Assembly (NCBI GenBank): GCA_963543845.1
Contig: CAUUCL010000011.1
Coordinates: forward strand, 1-36,078
Source of the DNA: CAUTNH01 sp963543845
GTDB lineage: Bacteria; Bacillota_I; Bacilli_A; Acholeplasmatales; Acholeplasmataceae
Length of the DNA: 36,078 nt
Direction: 5' to 3'
Below the pieces are notes generated by a model. It saw only the letters and a list, made by a program, of their open reading frames with translations, was not told where the DNA came from and did not search any database. Shown in pieces: positions 15,970-24,173 of the stretch; positions within the stretch are counted from its first letter, which is position 1; each line of letters opens with the position of its first letter. The translations under genes were made by a program, and so were the position numbers.

Positions 15970-16398
15970 ATGATACCAAAACAACCTGATAATGCAGCAT
16001 CAAAATTTATGCGTAATAACGGGTATCGTTTTACCCGTGGTAGAAAAGCTTTGCTTGAAATATTAAAAAACGAACATCTTACTTTCAGACAAATTCAAGA
16101 AAGACTAGCGGAAAAAGGATATACAAATGTATCATCAATTTACAATATGCTTGAATTTTTTCTTGAAAATAGACTTATAACAATTGTCTTTGTTAATGGT
16201 GTTAAATACTATGACTTGACAATTGGAAATAATATGCACCAAGATGAGTCATACATTCACATGGTTATCCATGATACAAATGATATATTTGAAATATCAA
16301 ATAAAACTCTTTATGATAGGATTAAAGAAACTACTGAAAGAGATTATAATGTTGACATTGATTATATTAAAATTATAATCGGAGCAAGGAAAAAATAA
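15970..16398 (+). CDS. Fur family transcriptional regulator, cysteine-free
   Basis: A 142-residue Fur/PerR-type regulator: N-terminal winged helix (GYRFTRGRKALLEIL, then recognition region NVSSIYNMLEFFLE) and a C-terminal dimer and metal domain containing MHQDESYIHMVIHD and DIFEIS. The protein contains no cysteine: the CxxC structural-zinc pair usually found after the HxH cluster is replaced by I-H-D-T. His/Asp/Glu ligands for a regulatory metal are still there. The MsrA-MsrB gene follows directly, and a Dps gene with a PerR-like box lies at 24174, which points to metal or oxidative-stress control; that is inference. Fur, PerR and Zur cannot be separated by eye. Confidence 0.88.
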   Translation: MIPKQPDNAASKFMRNNGYRFTRGRKALLEILKNEHLTFRQIQERLAEKGYTNVSSIYNMLEFFLENRLITIVFVNGVKYYDLTIGNNMHQDESYIHMVIHDTNDIFEISNKTLYDRIKETTERDYNVDIDYIKIIIGARKK

Positions 16399-16400
16399 AT

Positions 16401-16427
16401 ACCAGGCCAGTTGGTCTGGTTATTTTT
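16401..16427 (+). terminator. Hairpin between the fur-like gene and msrAB
   Basis: ACCAGGCC pairs with GGTCTGGT (16401-16408 with 16413-16420; one G-U pair, 4-nt loop), followed by TATTTTT. It is an intrinsic terminator by shape, and the msrAB ribosome site (AAAGGAG) starts immediately after. As no promoter fits between it and msrAB, it probably acts as a partial terminator that lowers msrAB expression relative to the regulator. Confidence 0.7.
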
Positions 16428-16439
16428 AAAAGGAGAGTT

Positions 16440-17387
16440 ATGTATAAAACAATATATTTAGCAGGAGGCTGCTTTTGGGGAATGCAGGCTTACTTTTCAA
16501 AATTAAAAGGCGTTATAACCGAGGTAGGTTATGCTAACGGAAATAACCTAGATACAAGCTATCAAAAAATAAAAGAAACCAATCATGCCGAGGTCGTTAA
16601 AATCACATATGATACCTTAGTTATTAGAACAGCTGAGATAATTGATAGATTTTTTTTAATTATTGACCCTTTTTCTAAAAATAGGCAAGCAAATGATATT
16701 GGACTGCAGTATAGAAGCGGAATTTTTTATGATGAAAAAGATGAAGAGACTAAAAAAATAGCTACACTTTTTAAAGGCTATGTTGAAAAAATAAATAATA
16801 AAAAATCCGAGGTTATAATAGAGCCTATTAAAAATTATGTAAAAGCCGAAGAATATCACCAAGAATACCTTTTAAAAAATCCTACTGGATACTGTCATAT
16901 AAATCCAAATGATGCACTAAATTCTTTAGCTGATTTTAAAAAGTTAAATGATGATGAAATTAAAAAATTAAACCTTGATAAAAAATCTCTTGGCATCATG
17001 CTAGAAAAAGACACCGAAGAGCCACACGAAAGCAACATAAACTTAAAATATGATAAAGGATTATATATTGATAAAATATCACATGAACCACTTTTTTTAA
17101 GTGATGATAAATACGATGCTGGTTGTGGCTGGCCAAGTTTTACAAGACCAATTTTCTCAACTGCTCTTAACTATTATGATGATTTTAAAATAGTAGATAG
17201 AAAAAGAACAGAGGTAGTATCTAAAATTCAAGACTCTCACCTAGGACATGTTTTTCCTGCTATAAATATAAAAACTGAAACAGGTCTTAGATATTGTATA
17301 AATGGCTATGCCCTTTTATTTATTCCATTTGATGAATTAAAAGATACGGTATATGAAAAATACCAATTTTATTTTAAAGAAATATAA
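16440..17387 (+). CDS. msrAB: Bifunctional methionine sulfoxide reductase MsrA-MsrB
   Basis: A 315-residue fusion that repairs both epimers of methionine sulfoxide. Residues 1-155 are MsrA with the catalytic cysteine in GGCFWG (C11) and a possible resolving cysteine in GYCHI (C152). About 185-305 are MsrB with GCGWPSF (C229), DSHLGHVF and the catalytic cysteine in RYCING (C286). The zinc CxxC pairs of some MsrB proteins are missing. No signal peptide, so cytoplasmic. AAAGGAG precedes the start. Placed after the Fur-like regulator, suggesting oxidative-stress control. Confidence 0.96.
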   Translation: MYKTIYLAGGCFWGMQAYFSKLKGVITEVGYANGNNLDTSYQKIKETNHAEVVKITYDTLVIRTAEIIDRFFLIIDPFSKNRQANDIGLQYRSGIFYDEKDEETKKIATLFKGYVEKINNKKSEVIIEPIKNYVKAEEYHQEYLLKNPTGYCHINPNDALNSLADFKKLNDDEIKKLNLDKKSLGIMLEKDTEEPHESNINLKYDKGLYIDKISHEPLFLSDDKYDAGCGWPSFTRPIFSTALNYYDDFKIVDRKRTEVVSKIQDSHLGHVFPAINIKTETGLRYCINGYALLFIPFDELKDTVYEKYQFYFKEI

Positions 17388-17433
17388 AATTTTAATTTAA
17401 GTTTATTTTTAAAAATTAAAAAAGAGGAAAACA

Positions 17434-17442
17434 TGTTATAAT
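17434..17442 (+). promoter_or_regulatory. Extended -10 promoter candidate upstream of the membrane protein and argS
   Basis: TGTTATAAT, 29 nt before the GTG at 17472. No recognisable -35. The gene pair that follows is translationally coupled, so this would also drive argS. Confidence 0.5.
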
Positions 17443-17471
17443 TATCATGTTATATATTGGAGGTTTTATCT

Positions 17472-18164
17472 GTGTCATTAGATATTAAAAATAAAAGAGA
17501 AAAAATAAAAGTTCACTTTATTGCTTGGATACTTTTAGTTTTATATATAGGAATAATAATTGCTACAATTTTTTTATCAACCACAACAAAAGAGCGAACA
17601 TTTAAAAATACATACAATGCTAAAGTATATACCTTAGTATCTGGAAAAGATAAAGAAAGTAAATCACGTGCTCAATACTATGGAGCAATGGTTGTTGACG
17701 ATGAAAAAGAGAAGATGATTAAAATGACATCAATATCTGAAGCACAAAAGCTAATTGATAAAGGTGAAATCGTTGTAACTTGCCAAGGTAATCTTACTAC
17801 AAATGAGCTTGCTTTAACTCTTGGAATATTTTTACAAGAATTAAAACAACACCCTCTTTATAAAAATAAAGTAATTAAAAAAATTTATGTACTTCAACAA
17901 TCAACTAAAGACGAGAAAAAAGAAGAGTATGAGAAATTCTATGAAAAAAATGGTGTTGATCCATACTTATACAAAGATGAACTTGGTGCAACAAATCCTA
18001 AAATTTTAGCATTTTTAAAAGATAAAACTAAGAAAGTTCCTGAAAAACATGAATATACTTCATTAGATATCGATTTTAAACCAAGTAATTACAACTATCA
18101 AAGTCTTATTTATTCAACATTAAAATTTTTAAATGATCTTGAAAATTGCTTAATTAAAAAATAA
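17472..18164 (+). CDS. Single-pass membrane protein of unknown function
   Basis: A 230-residue protein with one hydrophobic segment at about 17-40 after a basic N-terminus, then a soluble, Lys-rich domain that should be extracellular. I chose GTG at 17472 because GGAGG lies 8 nt upstream; a TTG at 17457 falls inside that ribosome site. No family recognised. Its stop overlaps the argS start (TAATG), so it is translated coupled to argS. Confidence 0.8.
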   Translation: MSLDIKNKREKIKVHFIAWILLVLYIGIIIATIFLSTTTKERTFKNTYNAKVYTLVSGKDKESKSRAQYYGAMVVDDEKEKMIKMTSISEAQKLIDKGEIVVTCQGNLTTNELALTLGIFLQELKQHPLYKNKVIKKIYVLQQSTKDEKKEEYEKFYEKNGVDPYLYKDELGATNPKILAFLKDKTKKVPEKHEYTSLDIDFKPSNYNYQSLIYSTLKFLNDLENCLIKK

Positions 18165-19831
18165 TGCTTCAAAGTATTAAAGAGGATTTAGAAAAAGCTA
18201 TTAAAAATAATCTTGGATATGATATTTCAATCCAAGATTCTAAAATAGATAAATTTGATCTAAGTGTTTCACTTTTTAAATTAGTATCTATTTATAAAAA
18301 AGATTTAAATACTATTTTTAATGAAATAAAAAATATCATTAGTAAAAATGATTATATAAAAAATATAGAACTTACAGGTGGTTTTTTAAATTTGAATTTA
18401 AACCATCCTGTTTTTTCATCCCTAATATTAAATAAAATATTAAAAGAGGATAGTTTATATGGAAGTTTAAAAAATAATAAAACTATTGTCATTGATTATT
18501 CTTCTCCTAACATTGCTAAAAGCTTTTCTGTTGGCCATTTAAGATCAACAGTAATTGGAAACTCGCTTAAAAATATTTATGAAAAAATAGGATACAAGGT
18601 AGTAGGAGTTAATCATTTAGGAGATTGGGGAACACAGTTTGGAAATTTGATTTGCGCCTATAAGATGTGGAAGGATGAATATGATTTTATCAAAAATCCT
18701 TTAGAATCACTGCAAGATATGTATCAAAGATTTCACAAAGATGATATTTTAACAGATGAATTAAAAGAAAAAGGAAGACTTGAGTTTAAAAAACTAGAAG
18801 AAAAAAATCCTGAGAATATTAAAATCTGGGAGATGTTTAAAAAAATATCACTAGATGATTTTAAAAAAACATATGAAAAACTAAATGTTAGTTTTTCATC
18901 ATACGATGGCGAGGCATTTTACAATGATAAGCTAGATACTGTTTTAAATGATTTAAAAAGTAAAAATCTTCTTATCAAAGACGATGGTGCGATGGTTGTA
19001 AAACTTGGTGATGATATACCGCCTGCGATTATTTTAAAAAGCGATGGAGCAAGTAGTTATATTTTAAGAGACCTTGCTGCAATTAAATATCGAGTTAAAA
19101 CATATAAACCTGAGAAAATTATTTATGTTGTTGGAAGTGAGCAAAAGCTTCACTTTGAACAAATTCAAAGAATAATCAAACTTCTTAACTATAATGTTGA
19201 AATATCATATGTTAGTTTCGGGCTTGTTTTAAAAGATGGTAAAAAAATGTCTACAAGAAAAGGAACAGGTAAAAATCTAGAAGAGGTAATTTTAGATGCT
19301 TGCAATCTTGCTAAAAGGCAAATTACAGAAAAAAATCCTAACCTTGAGGAAAAAAATGCCATCGCAAATAAAGTTGGAATTTCATCTTTAATATTCTTTA
19401 ATTTAAAAAATGAAAGAAATCTTAATATAAATTTTAATCTTGATGAAATGCTACGCTTTGATGGAATGAGTGGTCCTTATTTACAGTATTCATCTGTTAG
19501 AATAAATTCAATCCTAAAAACAGATAATATTATTGATTTAAAAAACATTGATTATAATAAATGCGATTTAAAACACTATTTTCAAATTATTATGGAACTT
19601 TCAAAATATCCTGAAATTATTAAAAGAGCAAAAGATGAAAATGCTCCTGATGTAATTTCTAAATATGCACTTAATTTATCTAAATTATTTAACTCATTTT
19701 ATCAAATAGAAAAAATACTATCTCCTTATGCTAAAATTAAAAATTTAAATCTTCTTTTGATAAAATGTATAAATATAGTATTAGTATCAGCAATGAATTT
19801 ACTTGGTATTTTTGTTGTTGAGAAAATGTAA
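18164..19831 (+). CDS. argS: Arginyl-tRNA synthetase
   Basis: Charges tRNA-Arg with arginine. The 555-residue class I synthetase shows the N-terminal additional domain, the HIGH-type motif in SPNIAKSFSVGHLRS (114-128), the ArgRS-specific NHLGDWGTQFG, and the KMSKS-type loop as KMSTRKG from residue 361, followed by the anticodon-binding helical domain with GPYLQYSSVR. Length is typical. It has no own ribosome site and overlaps the stop of the upstream membrane protein, so its translation depends on that gene. A tRNA gene follows. Confidence 0.97.
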   Translation: MLQSIKEDLEKAIKNNLGYDISIQDSKIDKFDLSVSLFKLVSIYKKDLNTIFNEIKNIISKNDYIKNIELTGGFLNLNLNHPVFSSLILNKILKEDSLYGSLKNNKTIVIDYSSPNIAKSFSVGHLRSTVIGNSLKNIYEKIGYKVVGVNHLGDWGTQFGNLICAYKMWKDEYDFIKNPLESLQDMYQRFHKDDILTDELKEKGRLEFKKLEEKNPENIKIWEMFKKISLDDFKKTYEKLNVSFSSYDGEAFYNDKLDTVLNDLKSKNLLIKDDGAMVVKLGDDIPPAIILKSDGASSYILRDLAAIKYRVKTYKPEKIIYVVGSEQKLHFEQIQRIIKLLNYNVEISYVSFGLVLKDGKKMSTRKGTGKNLEEVILDACNLAKRQITEKNPNLEEKNAIANKVGISSLIFFNLKNERNLNINFNLDEMLRFDGMSGPYLQYSSVRINSILKTDNIIDLKNIDYNKCDLKHYFQIIMELSKYPEIIKRAKDENAPDVISKYALNLSKLFNSFYQIEKILSPYAKIKNLNLLLIKCINIVLVSAMNLLGIFVVEKM

Positions 19832-19836
19832 TATAT

Positions 19837-19919
19837 CCCCATGTGATGGAATTGGTAGACGTGAGAGACTCAAAATCTCTTGGACTATGTCCGTGCTGGT
19901 TCGAGTCCAGTCATGGGGA
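19837..19919 (+). tRNA. tRNA-Leu (anticodon CAA)
   Basis: A complete cloverleaf of 83 nt: acceptor stem CCCCATG / CATGGGG with discriminator A at 19919, D-arm containing TTGGTAGAC, anticodon stem AGAGA / TCTCT (19864-19868, 19876-19880) around loop CTCAAAA with anticodon CAA at 19871-19873, a long variable arm (GGAC / GTCC) as required for leucine, and T-arm GGTTCGAGTCC. The 3' CCA is not encoded. It decodes UUG. It follows argS by five bases and is probably cotranscribed with it. Confidence 0.97.
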
Positions 19920-19935
19920 ATTTTTATTATTTATA

Positions 19936-19964
19936 TTTACAAATGAATTTAAAAATGTTATTAT
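19936..19964 (+). promoter_or_regulatory. Promoter of the multi-pass membrane gene at 20000
   Basis: TTTACA at 19936-19941, a 17-nt spacer ending in TGT, then TATTAT at 19959-19964; an overlapping TATAAT-like sequence follows. The start codon is 36 nt downstream of the -10 box, with AAAGGGG as ribosome site. Confidence 0.6.
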
Positions 19965-19999
19965 ATATAATAATATATCAATAAGAAAGGGGATATTTT

Positions 20000-20875
20000 A
20001 TGTCACATGATTATTACAACAACTACCAAGGTAGTCAAAATCAATATGATGGCTACGATGATCAATACGATGGTGATACACCTGATCAAAATAATCAATA
20101 TGCAAACAATGTAGATGATTTTGAATATAGTTCTACACCACTTGCTAAAAAAGTCATAAGAACAATATTTTACACAACCTTAATGATTTCAAGCTTTTTA
20201 CTTGTGTTTATATATATTTTTCTTATATTAAAAGTTGCTGGCAAAACTGCTTCTATAAACGCTAAATTTGCCCAAAGTATCCCACTTCTTGGGAAAATTT
20301 CACTTTATACATTTCTTGGATCGGTTATCTTTTTAATTTTTACAGCAAGACAGGGAATTGTAATACCTATAATTACACTCATATTTTTTATTGTAATGAT
20401 ATTTATAATAATGTTTGTATATCCACTAACAAATGGTATTTACCAATTTCTTGCAGGAACAGGAGATAGACTTTATTTTGCCGAATATTTTGGATTTCCT
20501 AAAGTAGTTGAATTTAGTTTGCAAAAACTAGTTAAAGGGCTTGGAAATAGCGTAGTAAGAGATAAAATTGGATATGCTCCAATTATTACAAATGTTGCAA
20601 TGCTAGTAAGCTCAATATTTATATCAATTTATCTTTCAACAAGAAAACCAAAATCTGCTGCTACAACAATTATTGGAGTTGGCGTTATATTATTAAGTAT
20701 TTTATTTTTCTATAATGTTGTTGTTGATGCAATAGTATTATCTAAGAAAGTAGATATTTTCAAACCAGGAGTTTTCAAGTGGATAACAATGTCAATGCAT
20801 GGTATTAAAGGATTTTCATTTATATTATTTGCATTTGGATCAATATTTGGAATTTTTGCAGTAAAAAAAGATTAA
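20000..20875 (+). CDS. Multi-pass membrane protein with disordered N-terminus
   Basis: A 291-residue protein. The first 45 residues are almost only Tyr, Asn, Gln, Asp, Gly and Ser without any lysine, containing two related QYDG units (15-18 and 22-25); this should be disordered and cytoplasmic. About six hydrophobic segments follow between residues 55 and 288. No transporter or enzyme motif recognised. It has its own promoter and ribosome site. I cannot assign a function. Confidence 0.8.
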   Translation: MSHDYYNNYQGSQNQYDGYDDQYDGDTPDQNNQYANNVDDFEYSSTPLAKKVIRTIFYTTLMISSFLLVFIYIFLILKVAGKTASINAKFAQSIPLLGKISLYTFLGSVIFLIFTARQGIVIPIITLIFFIVMIFIIMFVYPLTNGIYQFLAGTGDRLYFAEYFGFPKVVEFSLQKLVKGLGNSVVRDKIGYAPIITNVAMLVSSIFISIYLSTRKPKSAATTIIGVGVILLSILFFYNVVVDAIVLSKKVDIFKPGVFKWITMSMHGIKGFSFILFAFGSIFGIFAVKKD

Positions 20876-20912
20876 CTATAACTAATTAAAATATTTTAAC
20901 GGAGTGATTTAT

Positions 20913-22283
20913 ATCTTAGAAGACCCGCTAAGTAAAACGATACTAATAAGCAATATTTTTACAATATCAATAAATACAAAGCTAGCAATTGGCGTTGCTA
21001 GTTTTGTTTTGCTTTTAATTTTTTCAGCACTTATCTCAACTGCCGAGACTGCTTTTATCTCATCTAGCTATATTAAAATTGATGAGATAATTAAAGGTAA
21101 AAAATCTAAAAGAGCAATGCTTGTTAAGAAAATGCTTGAAAATCCTAATAAGTTTTTATCAACAATCCAGGTAATAAACACAATGATTGCATTTATAAAC
21201 GGTGCTATTACATCATCTATTTTTACTAAATATATCTTTGCAACATATTTCAATACTACGCCATTATTATGGCAATCTATCCTAATTACAATTGGACTAA
21301 CAATTACAACCGCATACTTTCAAGTTGTAATAGGTGAGCTTGTTCCAAAGAGAATCGGAATGAAATGGCCAGAAAGAGTAATTATAAGACTTATATACTT
21401 TGTGATGATTTTTTATTATTTGTTTTTTCCTTTTGTAATTATTCTAACTAGCTCAACAACTCTAATTTCAAGATTATTTGGAGTTAAAAAAGGTGATGAG
21501 ATAAAACCTGTAACAGAAGAAGAGATAAAAGCAATGGTAAATGCTAGAAGTAAAGTTGGAAAAGATGAATCATACGAATCTGATGTAATAAATAATGTCT
21601 TTGAGTTTAATGATACAACAGTTGATGAAATAATGACTCACAGGACAGAGGTTAGTGCCATTGATATTAAATCATCTACAGAGGAAATTTATAAAATAAT
21701 TAAAGACTTATCATATACAAGATATCCCGTATATGATGAGACAATTGATAATATCGTAGGTATCCTTCATATAAAAGATGTTCTGCAATATCTTATAAAT
21801 GGAACTAAGACAATGAATATTAAAAAAATTATTAGGCCTCCTCATTTTGTTTTTGAAGGAAAGAAAATAAACGATCTTTTCCAAGAGATGAAAAAAAATA
21901 GAATTCATCTATCAGTTGTTGTTGATGAGTACGGCGGAACTGCGGGAATTGTCACATTAGAAGATTTAATTGAAGAAGTACTTGGTGATATTGATGATGA
22001 GTATGATGATGCTGAAAAAGATATCCAAGAAGTTGGAAGTAACATCTATAAAATAAATGGTCATATAAGTTTAGAAGAACTCCAAGACTTTCTAAAAATA
22101 GAATTTCCAACAGATGAATTTGATACCCTATCTGGATTTATGATTTATAAATTTAATAAAATCCCAAAAGATGATGATTTAATTACATTTATCTACAACG
22201 GCTATCAGTTTAGATCATTAAGCATTAAAGAAATGGTAGTATCTAAGGCTTTAGTTAAAAAAATAATTGTGAAAGAAAATTAG
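20913..22283 (+). CDS. CNNM/CorC-type (HlyC/CorC) membrane protein, likely Mg2+ handling
   Basis: Domains in order: DUF21/CNNM membrane domain (about 15-185, with SALISTAETAF and GELVPKRIG), a CBS pair (about 205-325, with DEIMTHRTEV, YTRYPVYDE and DEYGGTAGIVTLEDL) and a C-terminal CorC/HlyC domain (about 345-435). Such proteins mediate magnesium export or resistance in Bacillota. The start is unusual: GGAG at 20901-20904 is followed at optimal spacing by ATC at 20913 in the sequence GGAGTGATTTATATC; the Dps gene has the same leader with ATG in that place. The only ordinary start codon, GTG at 20904, overlaps the ribosome site and has none of its own. With ATC the protein has 456 residues. 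Confidence 0.9.
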   Translation: MLEDPLSKTILISNIFTISINTKLAIGVASFVLLLIFSALISTAETAFISSSYIKIDEIIKGKKSKRAMLVKKMLENPNKFLSTIQVINTMIAFINGAITSSIFTKYIFATYFNTTPLLWQSILITIGLTITTAYFQVVIGELVPKRIGMKWPERVIIRLIYFVMIFYYLFFPFVIILTSSTTLISRLFGVKKGDEIKPVTEEEIKAMVNARSKVGKDESYESDVINNVFEFNDTTVDEIMTHRTEVSAIDIKSSTEEIYKIIKDLSYTRYPVYDETIDNIVGILHIKDVLQYLINGTKTMNIKKIIRPPHFVFEGKKINDLFQEMKKNRIHLSVVVDEYGGTAGIVTLEDLIEEVLGDIDDEYDDAEKDIQEVGSNIYKINGHISLEELQDFLKIEFPTDEFDTLSGFMIYKFNKIPKDDDLITFIYNGYQFRSLSIKEMVVSKALVKKIIVKEN

Positions 22284-22286
22284 AAT

Positions 22287-22337
22287 AATCTAAAATAAAA
22301 GGTATGCAAAATATGTGCATATCTTTTATTTTAGATT
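22287..22337 (+). terminator. Long hairpin, probable terminator of the CNNM gene
   Basis: A 22-bp stem with one G-U pair (22287-22308 with 22316-22337) and a 7-nt loop, starting 4 nt after the stop. The T-run after it is short (TTCT), but the lower stem is A/T only, so it can work as a terminator in either direction; it may also protect the mRNA end. Confidence 0.7.
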
Positions 22338-22387
22338 TTCTATGAAATTATTTTATCAAAAACAATCCTTATTTTTATTTACTTATT

Positions 22388-22416
22388 TTGCAAAAATAAG
22401 TTAAAAAAGATATAAT
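22388..22416 (+). promoter_or_regulatory. Promoter of the AAA/PD-(D/E)XK gene
   Basis: TTGCAA at 22388-22393, a 17-nt spacer and TATAAT at 22411-22416; AAAGGA follows as ribosome site. The -35 box lies inside an imperfect palindrome at 22381-22401 (ACTTATTTT, GC, AAAAATAAGT), a possible operator. Confidence 0.7.
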
Positions 22417-22442
22417 AACTATATAGAAAAGGATTGATATAA

Positions 22443-24074
22443 ATGAAAGAACTTCCTCTTGGAACTGAAAACTTTAAAGAAATAATTGAAAATAATAGCT
22501 ACTACATAGATAAGACAAAAGCTATTGAATTAATTGAAAAGTTTAGTACTAATCGCAAAGTTCTTTTATTTACACGCCCTAGAAGATTTGGTAAAACATT
22601 GTTTATTTCAACCCTTAATTATTTTTATAATATCGAAAATAACTCCCAAAATAAGGAATTATTTAATGGCTTATATATAGCTAATTCTGAATACATTAAA
22701 AAACAAGGAAAGTATCCTGTAATAAATATATCCCTTAAAGATATTAGTGGTAATAATTTTAATGAAATGCTTAATTCACTAAGAAATAATTTTTCAAGCA
22801 TAATTGAAAAAATTGATACATTTAATGATTTAACAAGCGAGTCTAAAAGAGCATTTGACAATATAAAAAATGTTTGTAAATCTGATATGGAACTTGCGAT
22901 TAAAACTTTCACTAAAATATTCTATCAGCACTATAATAAAAAAGTAATTTTACTTATTGATGAATATGAAGCACCTCTTCTAAATTCTTTAGAAAAAGGA
23001 TTCCAAAACGAGGCACTAGATTTTTTTAAAAGCTTTTTCTCTTCTGCTCTTAAATCAAATGAATATTTAGAAAAAGGAATATTAACAGGAATAACCAAAA
23101 TTTCGCAATCTAGTATTTTTTCAGGCCTAAATAATTTTATTGTGTATGATTATAATAGTAGTGATTTTAATGACACTTTTGGCTTTACGCAAGATGAGGT
23201 TAATACTGCTTTAAAATATTACAATTTAGATGCTAATTATGAAAGTATTAAAAAATACTACGATGGATATCGCTTTGGTAACTTAGATATTTATAATCCT
23301 TGGTCTATACTAAATTATTTATCTACTAAAGAGTTAACATCCTATTGGACTAAAACAGGCTCAACTAAAATTATTATAGATATGTTAAAAAATTCAAGTG
23401 ATGGAAATAAGGAAATATACAAAAAGTTATTATTAGGAAAAGAAGTCTTCCTTCCTAATATAGACCCATCCAATCTTTTATTAGATGATCTTAAAAAGCC
23501 TGACAAAGTATTTGATTTTATGCTTTCTTCTGGCTATTTAAATTATAATAACAAAACGTGTTTTGCTAGAATTGTTAACAAAGAAGTTCTTTATTCAATG
23601 CCTGATATTACATCTGAGGCATTATTTAATAACCCAACATATTTTAATCAATTAAAAATTTGTCTTTTAAAGGGCCAACTAGATACTGTTGAAGATCTAA
23701 TAAATAATATTCTTATTGATAATACTTCTTATTATGATATTAAATCTAGTACTACAGAAAATGAATATCATATCTCATTTTCTTTGATGCTTGCTGCTTT
23801 ATGTATCGGTAAGGTAAGCTCAAACAAAGAAGCAGGAATCGGTAGATATGATATTTTAATTGAGCCATTTTTTAGTGACGATTATGCTTATATTATAGAA
23901 TTAAAAAAATCTAATAATGAAAAAGAAATGAAAAAAGATCTTATTTATGGATTTAACCAAATAAAAGAAAAAGATTATATTAGAGAAATTAAAGAATATA
24001 AAAATAAAGCTATTATATCTATTTGCTTTTACAAAAGAAAAGCTAGAGTTAAATACGAAATTATAAATAGTTAA
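22443..24074 (+). CDS. AAA-ATPase-like protein with C-terminal PD-(D/E)XK nuclease domain
   Basis: A 543-residue member of the large family with an N-terminal AAA-ATPase-like domain and a DUF1703-type nuclease-fold domain, common in anaerobic gut bacteria. Visible: LPLGTENFKEI start, P-loop-like RPRRFGKT at 45-52, Walker B ILLIDEYEAP at 169-178, the GITKISQSSIFSGLNN sensor region, and near the C-terminus D470, E486 and K488 in a D-x(n)-E-x-K arrangement. The biological role of this family is not established; it is often present in many copies and thought to be mobile or defence-related, which is inference. Single gene with its own promoter. Confidence 0.9.
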   Translation: MKELPLGTENFKEIIENNSYYIDKTKAIELIEKFSTNRKVLLFTRPRRFGKTLFISTLNYFYNIENNSQNKELFNGLYIANSEYIKKQGKYPVINISLKDISGNNFNEMLNSLRNNFSSIIEKIDTFNDLTSESKRAFDNIKNVCKSDMELAIKTFTKIFYQHYNKKVILLIDEYEAPLLNSLEKGFQNEALDFFKSFFSSALKSNEYLEKGILTGITKISQSSIFSGLNNFIVYDYNSSDFNDTFGFTQDEVNTALKYYNLDANYESIKKYYDGYRFGNLDIYNPWSILNYLSTKELTSYWTKTGSTKIIIDMLKNSSDGNKEIYKKLLLGKEVFLPNIDPSNLLLDDLKKPDKVFDFMLSSGYLNYNNKTCFARIVNKEVLYSMPDITSEALFNNPTYFNQLKICLLKGQLDTVEDLINNILIDNTSYYDIKSSTTENEYHISFSLMLAALCIGKVSSNKEAGIGRYDILIEPFFSDDYAYIIELKKSNNEKEMKKDLIYGFNQIKEKDYIREIKEYKNKAIISICFYKRKARVKYEIINS

Positions 24075-24095
24075 CTAAGCTAAATATATTTTGTA

Positions 24096-24153
24096 TTTAC
24101 AAAAATTATATTATAGGCATATAATAATTATTACAATTCTTAAATGGTATAAT
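24096..24153 (+). promoter_or_regulatory. Promoter region of the Dps gene
   Basis: Two overlapping possibilities: TTTACA (24096-24101) with TATAAT (24120-24125) at 18 nt, and an extended -10 TGGTATAAT ending at 24153 without a clear -35. The ribosome site AAGGAG follows at 24160-24165. Confidence 0.55.
24119..24133 (+). promoter_or_regulatory. PerR/Fur-like operator candidate
   Basis: The 15-nt sequence ATATAATAATTATTA matches the Bacillus PerR box (TTATAATnATTATAA) at 12 of 14 defined positions and overlaps the upstream -10 box of the Dps promoter. Dps/MrgA genes are classical PerR targets and a Fur-family gene is in the window. In such AT-rich DNA a chance match is quite possible. Confidence 0.4.
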
Positions 24154-24173
24154 TATTTTAAGGAGTGATTTAT

